Origin: an uncultured Synechococcaceae cyanobacterium
Lineage (GTDB): Bacteria; Cyanobacteriota; Cyanobacteriia; PCC-6307; Cyanobiaceae
Reading direction: 5' to 3'
NCBI GenBank assembly: GCA_903907855.1
Contig: CAIVPT010000048.1
Span: forward strand, 1 to 35,701
Length of the DNA stretch: 35,701 bases
In this document: piece after piece, positions 8,489 to 17,889 of the stretch
Layout: each line of letters begins with the position of its first letter
How positions within the stretch are numbered: the stretch's first letter is position 1
Made by a program: the position numbers and the translations under genes
Notes under the pieces: generated by a model
Database searches by the model: none
What the model was told of the DNA's origin: nothing
What the model saw: only the letters and a program-made list of their open reading frames with translations

Positions 8489-10810
8489 TTAGAGCTGCAG
8501 CGGATCCGGATCGATGGTCAGGGCAATCCCGGACGGCAGCAGGCTGCGCAATTCCGCTTCCGGCGGCAGGGGTAGCGGCTGGGGGCCTCTCCCCCCGGTG
8601 GGTCCATGCAGCAGCACCTGCCAGCGGCTGCGGCCCGCCACCCGGGCCACCGGCGCCGGTGCCGGCCCGATCACGCACCAGCCCAGCCGGGCCAGATCCG
8701 CCCGGATCCGCTCGGTGAGCGCCGTTGCTGCGGTGGCGGTGCGGCTGGCGGACGGACCGGACAGCCGCAGCAGCGCGGCGCGGCGGAACGGCACCAGGCC
8801 GCCGTGCCGTCGCAGCGCCAACTCCTCCTCCAGGAAGCGCTCGTAGCGGCCATCCACCAGATGGCGGATCACCGGATGGTCGGGGCAGTAGGTCTGCACC
8901 AGCACCTCCCCGGGCCGTTCGCCCCGGCCGGCCCGCCCGGCGAGCTGGAGCAGCAGCTGCAGGCTCTGCTCGCTCGCCCGCAGATCAGGGCGATGCATCA
9001 AGCCGTCGGCCGCCAGCACCGCCGCCAGGGTTACCCGGGGCAGATCCATCCCCTTCGCCAGCATCTGGGTGCCCACCAGCACATCCGCCTCGCCCGCGGC
9101 GAAGCGCTCCAACAGCCGGCGATGGCCATCCCGGCCGCCGGTGGTGTCCTGATCGAAGCGCAGCGTCCGCAACCCTTCCAGCTCCGCCCCCAGCTGTTCC
9201 TGCACCCTCTGGGTGCCGGCCCCGAACGGTTTGAAGGCGCTGGAGCCGCAATGTCCGCAGCGCTGGCCGATCGGCTGGCGGTGATCGCACCAGTGGCAGC
9301 GCAGCCATTCCTGGCCGCCGCCACGGTGCACCGTCAGCGAGACGTCGCAGTGGGGGCAGAGCACCGCCTCACCGCAGCTGCGGCAGCTCAGAAAGGAGCG
9401 GTAGCCGCGCCGGGGCACCAGCACCACCGCCTGCTCGCCCCGTTCCCGCAGGGCTGCCAGCCGATCCATCAGCGCCCGGCTGATCAGGCGCCGGTGCCCT
9501 TCGGCCAGTTCCAGGCGCATGTCCACCACCCGTACCGGCGGCAGCGGCCGTCCACCGATCCGCTCCGGCAGGCGCACCAGCGCCGTGTCGGCGGCCGGGC
9601 CCCGGGTGCGGCACCAGCTCTCGAGGGCGGGGGTGGCGCTGCCGAGCACCAGGCGGGCGCCGCAGAGCTCCGCCCGCAGCCGGGCCACATCGCGGGCGTG
9701 GTAGCAGGGCATGGGGCTGTCCTGCTTGTAGGAACTGTCGTGTTCCTCGTCGAGAACGATCAGCGCCAGGCGCTCCAGGGGCAGGAAGACGGCCGAACGG
9801 GTGCCAACCGCCAGCAGCGGCGCGCCGCTGGCGCCGGCCTCCAGGCAGCGGCGCCACGCCGCCACCCGCTCCGCCGGGCCCATGCCGCTGTGGTACTCGA
9901 GCACGTCGGGCCCCAGCCGCTCGCGGGCCCGGTCGAGCAGCTGGGGGATGAGCCCGATCTCCGGCGCCAGCAGCAGAACGCTCCGCCCCGCAGCCAGCTC
10001 CGGGGCAGCGGCCTGCAGATAAACCTCGGTCTTGCCCGCGCCCGTCACCCCCCACAGCAGCAGGGTCTGCCCGGGGTCAGCCGAACGGATGGCCGCCACC
10101 GCCGCCGCCTGCTCCAGGCTCAGGGGAAGGGCGGGGGCCATCGCTCCGTCGCCGCGGCTGGAAGACCGGCCCGCCATGGGCTCGCGCACCGTGCGCCGCC
10201 GCAGCCAGCCGCGCCGCTCCAGGGCACCCACCAGATCCCGGCCGAAGCCGCCCTCCGCCAGCAGATCCCGCAGCAGGGCGCCATGGCCACGGGCCTCCAG
10301 CCAGGTCAGCAGCTCCCTCTGGCGCGGGGTGAGGCTCTCGGCGGAGTCGGGGGGATGGTCATGCCGCTCGATCCTCACCAGGGCCCGCCCCCCCGCGCCT
10401 GGGGCCCCCCGCCGTCGCTGACCCAGCCAGCCGGGAGGCAGGGCGCTCTTGAGGGTGCGGAAGCGGCTGGTGTGGCAGGCATCGGCGACGGCATCCACCA
10501 GGGTCTGCCAGGTGGGATCCACGGCCGCCGGCTGCAGCAGGGCCCCGATCGGCTGGATCCGCTCCTGGGGCAGGTCAGCTGGGGGCTGGGCCCGTCCGCG
10601 CACCACCAGGCCCGCATGGCGGCGACCCTGCAGGGGCACCTCCACCAGGTCGCCGGCGCTTACCGGTTGGCGCTGCGGGTTGGCGTAGGTGAACACCTGC
10701 CCCTCGCGTCCGGCCTCCAGCCACACATCCAGCCAGGCGGGAGGGAGGGCGCCGGCGGCGGCGGCGGCGGTGCCGGGGGTTGTGGCCGAATCAGGGGCGT
10801 GCGCGGACAA
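8489..10810 (-). CDS. priA: Primosomal helicase PriA
   Basis: A 773-residue replication-restart helicase that reloads the replisome at stalled forks. It has the N-terminal 3'-end-binding domain (about 25-120), Walker A GVTGAGKT (254-261), Walker B DEEH (354-357), the SATPALES motif III, and a zinc ribbon with eight cysteines (476, 479, 485, 488, 505, 508, 518, 521). The C-terminal helicase half includes VGTQMLAKGMDLP and a QLAGRAGRGERPGEV motif VI. In E. coli the DEEH signature is DEEH as well, so the ATPase looks active. Length is typical. It is divergent from sigA, with 463 bases between the two starts, and converges on the DUF3153 gene. Confidence 0.96.
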   Translation of the reverse strand: MSAHAPDSATTPGTAAAAAGALPPAWLDVWLEAGREGQVFTYANPQRQPVSAGDLVEVPLQGRRHAGLVVRGRAQPPADLPQERIQPIGALLQPAAVDPTWQTLVDAVADACHTSRFRTLKSALPPGWLGQRRRGAPGAGGRALVRIERHDHPPDSAESLTPRQRELLTWLEARGHGALLRDLLAEGGFGRDLVGALERRGWLRRRTVREPMAGRSSSRGDGAMAPALPLSLEQAAAVAAIRSADPGQTLLLWGVTGAGKTEVYLQAAAPELAAGRSVLLLAPEIGLIPQLLDRARERLGPDVLEYHSGMGPAERVAAWRRCLEAGASGAPLLAVGTRSAVFLPLERLALIVLDEEHDSSYKQDSPMPCYHARDVARLRAELCGARLVLGSATPALESWCRTRGPAADTALVRLPERIGGRPLPPVRVVDMRLELAEGHRRLISRALMDRLAALRERGEQAVVLVPRRGYRSFLSCRSCGEAVLCPHCDVSLTVHRGGGQEWLRCHWCDHRQPIGQRCGHCGSSAFKPFGAGTQRVQEQLGAELEGLRTLRFDQDTTGGRDGHRRLLERFAAGEADVLVGTQMLAKGMDLPRVTLAAVLAADGLMHRPDLRASEQSLQLLLQLAGRAGRGERPGEVLVQTYCPDHPVIRHLVDGRYERFLEEELALRRHGGLVPFRRAALLRLSGPSASRTATAATALTERIRADLARLGWCVIGPAPAPVARVAGRSRWQVLLHGPTGGRGPQPLPLPPEAELRSLLPSGIALTIDPDPLQL

Positions 10811-10812
10811 TC

Positions 10813-10841
10813 TTGCGTTCGACTCCCGCCATTCCTAAGAT
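10813..10841 (+). promoter_or_regulatory. Putative sigma-70 type promoter upstream of sigA
   Basis: TTGCGT (10813-10818) and TAAGAT (10836-10841) are separated by exactly 17 bases and lie just outside priA, pointing at sigA. A start near 10848 would give a sigA leader of about 425 bases that begins with three small hairpins. This is read by eye, so other promoters closer to sigA are possible. Confidence 0.45.
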
Positions 10842-10847
10842 GAGAGC

Positions 10848-10938
10848 GTTGGGCAGCCCTTCAGGCTGCCGTCGGAACGAAACAGAGTTCCGTCCAGCGG
10901 GAAGACCCGTCGAGAGCCTGGGAAATTTTCTCCCTTTT
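10848..10938 (+). ncRNA. Candidate structured leader or small RNA upstream of sigA
   Basis: Directly after the putative promoter come three hairpins in a row: GGCAGCC/GGCTGCC (10852-10858 with 10864-10870, loop CTTCA), CGGAAC/GTTCCG (10873-10878 with 10887-10892, loop GAAACAGA) and CGGG/CCCG (10898-10901 with 10906-10909, loop AAGA). A fourth short stem GGGA/TCCC (10920-10923 with 10931-10934) is followed by TTTT (10935-10938). The layout is that of a roughly 90-base independent RNA or a leader with early termination. The GAAACA-containing loop recalls, loosely, the conserved loop of the cyanobacterial Yfr2 RNA family; I cannot verify that relation here. Confidence 0.35.
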
Positions 10939-11088
10939 ATGGTCTCCGGTCTGCGAACACCCCTGACAGCACTGTTCCGGTCACGGCCTTCCTCCGCGGC
11001 CACCCTCCATTCCCCATCTGCGACGGCCCATCGGTTCCCGAGCCATTCCGGTCTCCTTGAGCGATTTTCTTTGTTGGCTTTCGGAGAG

Positions 11089-11112
11089 TTGCCACGGCTG
11101 TGCCTGTGGCAA
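11089..11112 (+). promoter_or_regulatory. Strong hairpin in the sigA leader
   Basis: TTGCCAC (11089-11095) pairs perfectly with GTGGCAA (11106-11112), and GGC/GCC can extend the stem inside. It is followed by a T/G-rich stretch with GTTTGTTTG. It may act as an attenuator or mRNA-stability element about 160 bases before the sigA start; it could also be chance. Confidence 0.3.
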
Positions 11113-11190
11113 GCTGGTTTGTTTGTCGTAACGCCGTCTCCATTCGCGCGATCCGCTCCGCATTGTTGCTGATTCGGAGTTGATGGGCGC

Positions 11191-11208
11191 AGCCCCCTTT
11201 GGGCTTTT
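11191..11208 (+). terminator. Terminator-like hairpin close to the sigA start
   Basis: AGCCC (11191-11195), loop CCTTT, GGGCT (11201-11205) and then TTT to 11208. The stem is only 5 bp, so it is a weak intrinsic terminator, but its position 65 bases before the sigA ATG would suit attenuation of the long leader. Confidence 0.28.
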
Positions 11209-11273
11209 CCGGTGTCTTCGCGGACCCTCCACGCGATGGCTTCTCCTCTCCTTCCCGCTCCCGCCCCGCTTCC

Positions 11274-12662
<1,389 letters not shown>

Positions 12663-12675
12663 CCCAGGCCAGGGA

Positions 12676-12697
12676 AGCCAGGGGTCTTCCCCTGGCT
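12676..12697 (+). terminator. Hairpin after sigA, probable terminator
   Basis: AGCCAGGGG (12676-12684), loop TCTT, CCCCTGGCT (12689-12697): a perfect 9-bp stem with a tetraloop, 13 bases after the sigA stop. No T-run follows, which is common for GC-rich cyanobacterial 3' ends, so it may be a processing or stability stem rather than a true intrinsic terminator. Confidence 0.6.
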
Positions 12698-12757
12698 CGC
12701 TGCGTCCGGTAGGGTCCCTGCGTTCGTCGTGGCCGCCATCGGTCATTTGCATCGTCC

Positions 12758-13876
12758 TTGAGCGCCGCCCCTCCGACCCCGCCGCCGGCGCTGCGCCTTT
12801 CGGTGGTGCTGCCCACCTATAACGAACGCGACAATGTCGCGCCGATCATCACTGAGCTGCTGCCGCTTGCGCGTTTCTGCGATCTGGAGATCCTGTTCGT
12901 TGATGATGATTCCGCTGACGGCACCGCCGAGGTGGTTCGTGAGCTGGCCCACCACCATCCCCCGGTTCGCCTGATCCGGCGGGTGGGCCGCGCCGGCCTA
13001 TCCAGCGCGATCAAAGAGGGGATTCTCGATGCCACCGGGGATCTGGTGGTGGTTATGGACTGCGATGGCCAGCACGAGCCGGCCACAATCCGTGCCGCCG
13101 TTGACGCTCTCCAGCGCACGGGCGCCGATCTGGTGGTGGGCAGTCGCTTCCATCCCCAGGCCCGCATCCATGGCCTCAGCGAGCGGCGGGAACGCAACTC
13201 CACCTGGGCCAACGCCGTGGCCCGTTTCAGCTTGCCGCGTTATCGCCAGCTCACCGATTACATGAGCGGCTTCTTTGTCCTGCGACCCGATACAGCGCTG
13301 GCCTACGTGCGTCGCGTCGATGTCAATGGCTTCAAGTTTCTCTACGAATTGCTGTCCCTCTGCGGCGGCCGGCTGCGGGTTGAAGAGGTGCCGCTGCGCT
13401 TCCAGCCTCGCTTCGCCGGCGATTCCAAGCTCGATCTGGCGATCGTCTGGGACCTGGGGGTCTCCATCCTGCACACCCTGATCTGGCGCAGCGTGCCGCG
13501 CCGCGCCATCAGCTTCGCCTTGGTGGGGGCCAGCGGCGTGCTCGTTCAGCTCGCTGTGAGCCAGGTGCTGATGCGGCTCGGCCTGCCCTTTGGCCAGGCA
13601 CTCCCCCCGGCGGTGGTGGCCGCGGCCACCTCCAACTATCTGATCAACAACTCCCTCACCTTCCGCTTCCAGCGACAGCACGGCCTGGCCCTGCTGCGCG
13701 GTCTGCTCAAGTTCCTGGTGGTCGCCTCCCTGCCCGTGCTCGCCAATGTGGGGGTGGCCTCCGCCTTTTACAGCCTCGTGGCTGAGGACACCTTCTGGGC
13801 CCAGCTGGCCGGCATCGTCGTGGTCTTTGTTTGGAACTACGCCGCCTCTTCCCGCTTCGTCTGGAACAGCCCCTGA
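12758..13876 (+). CDS. GT2 glycosyltransferase fused to GtrA-like membrane domain
   Basis: A 372-residue bifunctional membrane protein. Residues 12-240 are a GT2 domain of the dolichyl-phosphate-mannose-synthase type (LSVVLPTYNERDNV, LFVDDDSADGT, VVVMDCDGQHEP with its metal-binding Asp pair), which moves a sugar from a nucleotide donor to a polyprenyl phosphate. Residues about 245-372 are a four-helix GtrA-like domain (ISFALVGASGVLVQ, SNYLINNSLTFRF, FVWNYAASSRFVW), thought to help flip the lipid-linked sugar. A TTG at 12758 is the only sensible start in frame. It heads a cassette with the ArnT-like transferase (62-base gap) and the PAP2 gene, which together look like synthesis, transfer and carrier recycling. 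The sugar is unknown. Confidence 0.9.
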   Translation: MSAAPPTPPPALRLSVVLPTYNERDNVAPIITELLPLARFCDLEILFVDDDSADGTAEVVRELAHHHPPVRLIRRVGRAGLSSAIKEGILDATGDLVVVMDCDGQHEPATIRAAVDALQRTGADLVVGSRFHPQARIHGLSERRERNSTWANAVARFSLPRYRQLTDYMSGFFVLRPDTALAYVRRVDVNGFKFLYELLSLCGGRLRVEEVPLRFQPRFAGDSKLDLAIVWDLGVSILHTLIWRSVPRRAISFALVGASGVLVQLAVSQVLMRLGLPFGQALPPAVVAAATSNYLINNSLTFRFQRQHGLALLRGLLKFLVVASLPVLANVGVASAFYSLVAEDTFWAQLAGIVVVFVWNYAASSRFVWNSP

Positions 13877-13938
13877 GGGGGTTGCGCCGTAGGTTTGGCC
13901 ATCATTTCCGCTCGCGCCGTTTGACGACTTCGGATCGG

Positions 13939-15720
13939 ATGGGAAAGCGTGATGGCGGGCTGGGCCAGCTCCCCCCGTGGCTGTTCAGCGCCCTGGCCCT
14001 GCTGCTCCTCTGCTGGTTGGCCTTCTTCCACGGTCTCGGGGCCCTCGGCCTGATGGACAAGACCGAGGCCCTGTTCGTGGAAGTGGGCCACCAGATGCAC
14101 CAGCGCGGTGACTGGGTCACCCCCTGGTGGAACGGCGAACGGTTTTTCGACTATCCCGTCTGGGGCTACTGGATGGTGGCCCTGAGCTTCCGGTTGTTCG
14201 GCGTTTCCCCCTGGGCGGCCCGCCTGCCGGTGGCCCTGGCCGCCAGCGCCGTGGTGGTGGCCACCTACCTCTTGCTGTTCTGCTGGTCCCCTGGGGGCGA
14301 GCCGGCCCGGCTGCGCCATGGCCGCGGGCTCCTTGGCGCCTCCGTGCTGGCCACCTCGCCCGGCTGGATCGGCTGGGGGCGCACCTCCACCACCGACATG
14401 TTTCTTTCCAGCGCCATCACCCTGGCGCTGTTCGGCTTCCTGCTGGCCTGGCGCCATCCGCACCATCCCCGGCTGGCCCCCCTTGGTCGGGTCGGTTTCG
14501 CCCTGTTCAGCGCCATCGCCGTATTGGCGAAGGGGCCGGTGGGTCTGCTGTTGCCGGGTCTGGTGATCACTGTCTTTCTCAGCCTCACCGCCCGCTGGCG
14601 TGACTGGTTGCGGCCCGCTCCCCTGCTGGCGATGGCCGCCCTGTTTGCGGGGGTGGTCCTGCCCTGGTACGCAGCCGTGGCGAAGGTGAACGGCATGGCT
14701 TTCCTCGGTGGCTTCCTCGGATTCAGCAACCTGCAGCGCTTCACCTCCGTGATCTACGACCACCCGGGCCCCCCGTGGTTCTACCTGCCCTGGGTGCTGC
14801 TGCTGCTGTTGCCCTGGTCGTTGTTTCTCCCGGCGGCGATCGCTTCGCTTCGGTTCTGGCGGATGGATCGCTGGCGCCCGGCGATCGAGGCGGCCGAGGA
14901 CCGGGCCGTGCGCCAGCTGCCCTTGCTGCTCCTGCTATGGCTCACCTTGATGGTGGCCTTCTTCTCGGCCGCCGCCACCAAACTGCCCGGCTACATCCTG
15001 CCGGCCTTGCCCGCCGGGGCCTTGCTGGTGGCCCTCTGGTGGGTGCCCATGGCGCCGGCCGGGGGGAGCCGCGGCCTTGCCCCGGCTGCCTGGCCATTGG
15101 CGGCCTCCGGATGGGCGAACGCGGGGTTGTTGGCGCTCCTGGCGGCGGCGGCGGCGATCGCCCCCCGCTGGGCGGCGAGTGATCCGGCCCATCCCGCCCT
15201 GGCGGTGGCGCTCGATCGCTCCGGCCTGCCCCTGCGGCTCGCCGTGCTGCTGGCCCTGGCGGCCATCGCCCTGGTGGTGCTGCTGCGTCAACCGGATCGC
15301 CGCCGCTGGCTCTGGGTTCCGGATCTGGCCGCCTTCCTGGCGACGCTGGCCCTGGTGGTGGCCCCCCTGGCCCCGCTGCTCGATCGCGAACGTCAGGCGG
15401 CGCCGCGCGAGCTCGCCGTGCTGGCCCGCCGCCAGGCCCAGGCCGATGAGCCCCTCTGGGTGGTGGGCACCAAGCGCTACAGCACCCTCTTCTATGGCGG
15501 TGAGACGGCGGCCTTCGTCTCCAGCCGCGACCGCATCAAGGAGCGCTGGCGCGAAGACCCGGCCAGCCTGGGACTTTCCCCCCGCAGCCGCAGCCTTCGC
15601 CTGCTGGGTGATCGCCGCGACCTGGAGGATCTCGATCTGCCGGCGGGGGCTGTGCAACGGCTGGCCCAGCGGGGTGAGCAGGAACTCTGGCGCGTTCCGC
15701 TGGGGGTGATGCAACCGTGA
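13939..15720 (+). CDS. ArnT/PMT-family membrane glycosyltransferase
   Basis: A 593-residue polytopic GT-C enzyme that takes a sugar from a polyprenyl-phosphate donor and adds it to a lipid or protein outside the membrane. The first periplasmic loop carries the acidic pair typical of the family (D40 and E43 in GLMDKTEALFVE), followed by GDWVTPWWNGERFF and PVWGYW as in ArnT. About ten or more hydrophobic helices follow, then a soluble C-terminal part from about residue 480. ATG 13939 is preferred to an open frame that starts inside the preceding gene; TTG 13921 is possible. Its stop overlaps the PAP2 start as GTGA, so the two are translationally coupled. The acceptor is unknown; lipid A-type modification is only one option. 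Confidence 0.85.
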   Translation: MGKRDGGLGQLPPWLFSALALLLLCWLAFFHGLGALGLMDKTEALFVEVGHQMHQRGDWVTPWWNGERFFDYPVWGYWMVALSFRLFGVSPWAARLPVALAASAVVVATYLLLFCWSPGGEPARLRHGRGLLGASVLATSPGWIGWGRTSTTDMFLSSAITLALFGFLLAWRHPHHPRLAPLGRVGFALFSAIAVLAKGPVGLLLPGLVITVFLSLTARWRDWLRPAPLLAMAALFAGVVLPWYAAVAKVNGMAFLGGFLGFSNLQRFTSVIYDHPGPPWFYLPWVLLLLLPWSLFLPAAIASLRFWRMDRWRPAIEAAEDRAVRQLPLLLLLWLTLMVAFFSAAATKLPGYILPALPAGALLVALWWVPMAPAGGSRGLAPAAWPLAASGWANAGLLALLAAAAAIAPRWAASDPAHPALAVALDRSGLPLRLAVLLALAAIALVVLLRQPDRRRWLWVPDLAAFLATLALVVAPLAPLLDRERQAAPRELAVLARRQAQADEPLWVVGTKRYSTLFYGGETAAFVSSRDRIKERWREDPASLGLSPRSRSLRLLGDRRDLEDLDLPAGAVQRLAQRGEQELWRVPLGVMQP

Positions 15721-16349
15721 TCCGCTGGAATCCCCGCCGCCGTGATGCGCTGGTGGTCGCTCTCTGCGTCGCCGTGGTGCTCGGCCTTTCCCTGACGATC
15801 GATCCGCGCCGCGCCCCCGCCTTCGACGAAGCCGTGCTCCAGTGGCTCGGTGACCATCTGCGCGGACCGGTGGGGGACGCGTTGCTGCAGGTCTATCGCC
15901 TCAGTGGTGTGCACGTCACGGGGTTCCTGGTGCTGGCGGCCCTGATGTACGTGGTGCTGCGCCGCTGGTGGAACGATCTGCGCCTGCTGGTGATGGCCAC
16001 CGCAGGAATCCTGGTGATCATTGATCTGGCGCTCAAGCCCCTCTTCGATCGCTCCCGCCCCCCGGACAAGCTGCTCGATGTGGACGGTCGCAGCTTCCCG
16101 AGCGGCCATGCGGCCGGCGCCGTGGCCTTCTACGGCGCCATGCTCGTGATCCTTGCGCTCCACTATCCCCAGCTGCGTCGCCCCCTGGCGATCGGCGCGA
16201 GCCTGTGGATCGCCCTGGTGTGGCTGAGCACGCTTTACGCGCGCGCCCACTGGCCCACCGATCTGCTGGCGGGCGGAGCCGTGGGCCTGGCCTGGCTCAC
16301 CCTCTGCCTGGGCTTCTGGCGGCGTTCCCCCGAGCCCACGCGCTCCTGA
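15717..16349 (+). CDS. PAP2-family membrane phosphatase
   Basis: A 210-residue integral membrane phosphatase of the PAP2 superfamily, which includes undecaprenyl-pyrophosphate and phosphatidate phosphatases. The three signature motifs are complete: KPLFDRSRP (107-115), PSGH (128-131, His as acid) and STLYARAHWPTD (171-182, with the nucleophilic His178). Five or six hydrophobic helices surround them. The GTG start overlaps the stop of the ArnT-like gene by four bases (GTGA), so it belongs to the same transcript. Its neighbours favour a job in recycling the polyprenyl carrier; a role in phosphatidate turnover cannot be excluded. Confidence 0.9.
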   Translation: MIRWNPRRRDALVVALCVAVVLGLSLTIDPRRAPAFDEAVLQWLGDHLRGPVGDALLQVYRLSGVHVTGFLVLAALMYVVLRRWWNDLRLLVMATAGILVIIDLALKPLFDRSRPPDKLLDVDGRSFPSGHAAGAVAFYGAMLVILALHYPQLRRPLAIGASLWIALVWLSTLYARAHWPTDLLAGGAVGLAWLTLCLGFWRRSPEPTRS

Positions 16350-16416
16350 GCGGAGGGCGTCCCCGCGGCCCCCGCTCCGGGGCAGAGTGGGGGCCCCGTT
16401 GCCCTTTCCCCCTCCC

Positions 16417-16887
16417 GTGAGCGACGCCGCCCCCGCCGCCAGCACGGTGCCCTCCTCCACCCCTGGCCTGCAGGCCCTGCGCGGCCTGCGCAGCGCCCCA
16501 AGCCTTGATGGGGCCGCCCGGGAGTCTCTCCGTCAGGAGCTGCTCCAGGCGATGGAGCCCTGTGCCTGGTTCACCATCGGGGTGATGGCCCCGTCCAACG
16601 CCGCCGCCTTGGCCGCCCTGCGGTTGTGGGAGGGCTCCCTGGGCTGGTCCCCGCTGCAGCCCCAGCCCCTGGGATTCGAGCCGGTCGACGACCACGACAG
16701 CGCCGGTGCCGATCCCGCTGGAACGGTGTTTCTCAAAGGGAACCAGCGCACCGGCTCCTACTTGCTGCGCCCGGAACGGGGCCTCGGCGAGGGGGTCCTC
16801 ATCAGCGGCCACCACCCGGACAACCCCGCGGTGGAGGACACCTGGGGGCCTCTCCCCCTGAATCTCTTCGCGCAGGCTGATGCCTAG
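16417..16887 (+). CDS. DUF1824 protein
   Basis: A 156-residue cytoplasmic protein of the DUF1824 family, restricted mainly to cyanobacteria and of unknown function. The family core is recognisable in EPCAWFTIGVMAPSNAAAL, the LKGNQRTGSYLLR segment and EGVLISGHHPDN. GTG 16417 is taken as the start because it gives a normal N-terminus (MSDAAPAAS); GTG 16387 would add a Pro-rich leader. There is no signal peptide or membrane helix. It lies 67 bases after the PAP2 gene and 48 bases before hemC on the same strand. No reaction can be assigned. Confidence 0.85.
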   Translation: MSDAAPAASTVPSSTPGLQALRGLRSAPSLDGAARESLRQELLQAMEPCAWFTIGVMAPSNAAALAALRLWEGSLGWSPLQPQPLGFEPVDDHDSAGADPAGTVFLKGNQRTGSYLLRPERGLGEGVLISGHHPDNPAVEDTWGPLPLNLFAQADA

Positions 16888-16935
16888 GCTGGGCGGCTGT
16901 GCAACGGCAGAGTTCCTGCCCCCCCTTTCTCGCCC

Positions 16936-17889
16936 ATGAGCAGCTCCACCCTGCGCATCGCCTCCCGCCGCAGCCAGCTGGCGATGGTGCAGACCCACTG
17001 GGTGCGCGATGAACTGAGCCGCGCCCATCCCGAGCTGGCGATCGAGATTGAGGCGATGGCCACCCAGGGGGACAAGATCCTGGATGTGGCGCTGGCCAAG
17101 ATCGGCGATAAGGGTCTGTTCACCAAGGAGCTCGAGGCCCAGATGCTGGTGGACCGGGCCGACATCGCCGTGCACAGCCTCAAGGATCTGCCCACCACCC
17201 TCCCCGACGGCCTGATCCTCGGCTGCATCACCGAGCGGGAGGACCCCGCCGATGCCCTGGTGGTGCATGAGAAGCACCGCGATTGCAGCCTGGCCACCCT
17301 GCCGGAGGGGGCGGTGGTGGGCACCAGCTCCCTGCGGCGCCTTGCCCAGCTGCGCCACCATTACCCCCATCTGCAATTCCGGGATGTGCGCGGCAATGTG
17401 ATCACCCGCCTGGAGAAGCTCGACGCCGGCGAATTCGATTGCCTGATCCTGGCGGCCGCCGGTCTGGGTCGCCTCGGCCTGGCCGCCCGCATCCATGAGC
17501 TGATTGATTCGGCCATCTCCCTCCATGCGGTCGGCCAGGGAGCGCTGGGGATTGAATGCCGCGCCGGCGATGCCCAGGTGATGGAGTGGATCGGCGTGCT
17601 GGAGCATCGCCCCACCGCATTGCGCTGCCGGGCGGAGCGGGCCTTCCTGCATGCCCTGGAGGGCGGTTGCCAGGTGCCGATCGGGGTCAACAGCCGGCTG
17701 GAGGGCCAGGAGCTGGTGCTCACCGGCATGGTGGCCAGCCTTGATGGGCAGCGGCTGATCCGCGACGAGGCCCGCGGTGCTGATGCCGATCCCGAGGCCA
17801 TCGGGGTGGCGTTGGCGCACACCCTCCGCTCCCAGGGGGCAGGGGAGATCCTGGAGGAGATCTTTGCCACCGTCCGGCCCCAGGTCTGA
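16936..17889 (+). CDS. hemC: Hydroxymethylbilane synthase (porphobilinogen deaminase)
   Basis: Condenses four porphobilinogen units into hydroxymethylbilane, the linear precursor of haem, chlorophyll, phycobilins and corrin. The 317-residue sequence has the N-terminal [11 protein letters not shown], the catalytic-Asp loop VHSLKDLPT, the GTSSLRR and FRDVRGNV substrate-binding segments, and the LEGGCQVP loop whose Cys245 carries the dipyrromethane cofactor. All key residues are present and length is typical. ATG 16936 starts immediately at the conserved N-terminus. The following ClC gene overlaps its 3' end, so the two may be translationally coupled. The same pathway leads to the corrin substrate of CobK encoded at 3882-4814. 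Confidence 0.96.
   Translation: MSSSTLRIASRRSQLAMVQTHWVRDELSRAHPELAIEIEAMATQGDKILDVALAKIGDKGLFTKELEAQMLVDRADIAVHSLKDLPTTLPDGLILGCITEREDPADALVVHEKHRDCSLATLPEGAVVGTSSLRRLAQLRHHYPHLQFRDVRGNVITRLEKLDAGEFDCLILAAAGLGRLGLAARIHELIDSAISLHAVGQGALGIECRAGDAQVMEWIGVLEHRPTALRCRAERAFLHALEGGCQVPIGVNSRLEGQELVLTGMVASLDGQRLIRDEARGADADPEAIGVALAHTLRSQGAGEILEEIFATVRPQV

Noticed and set aside
8606-10843. Plus-strand open frame of 745 codons opposite priA
   Set aside because: His/Gln/Arg-rich shadow of priA, which has all helicase motifs and the zinc ribbon on the other strand.
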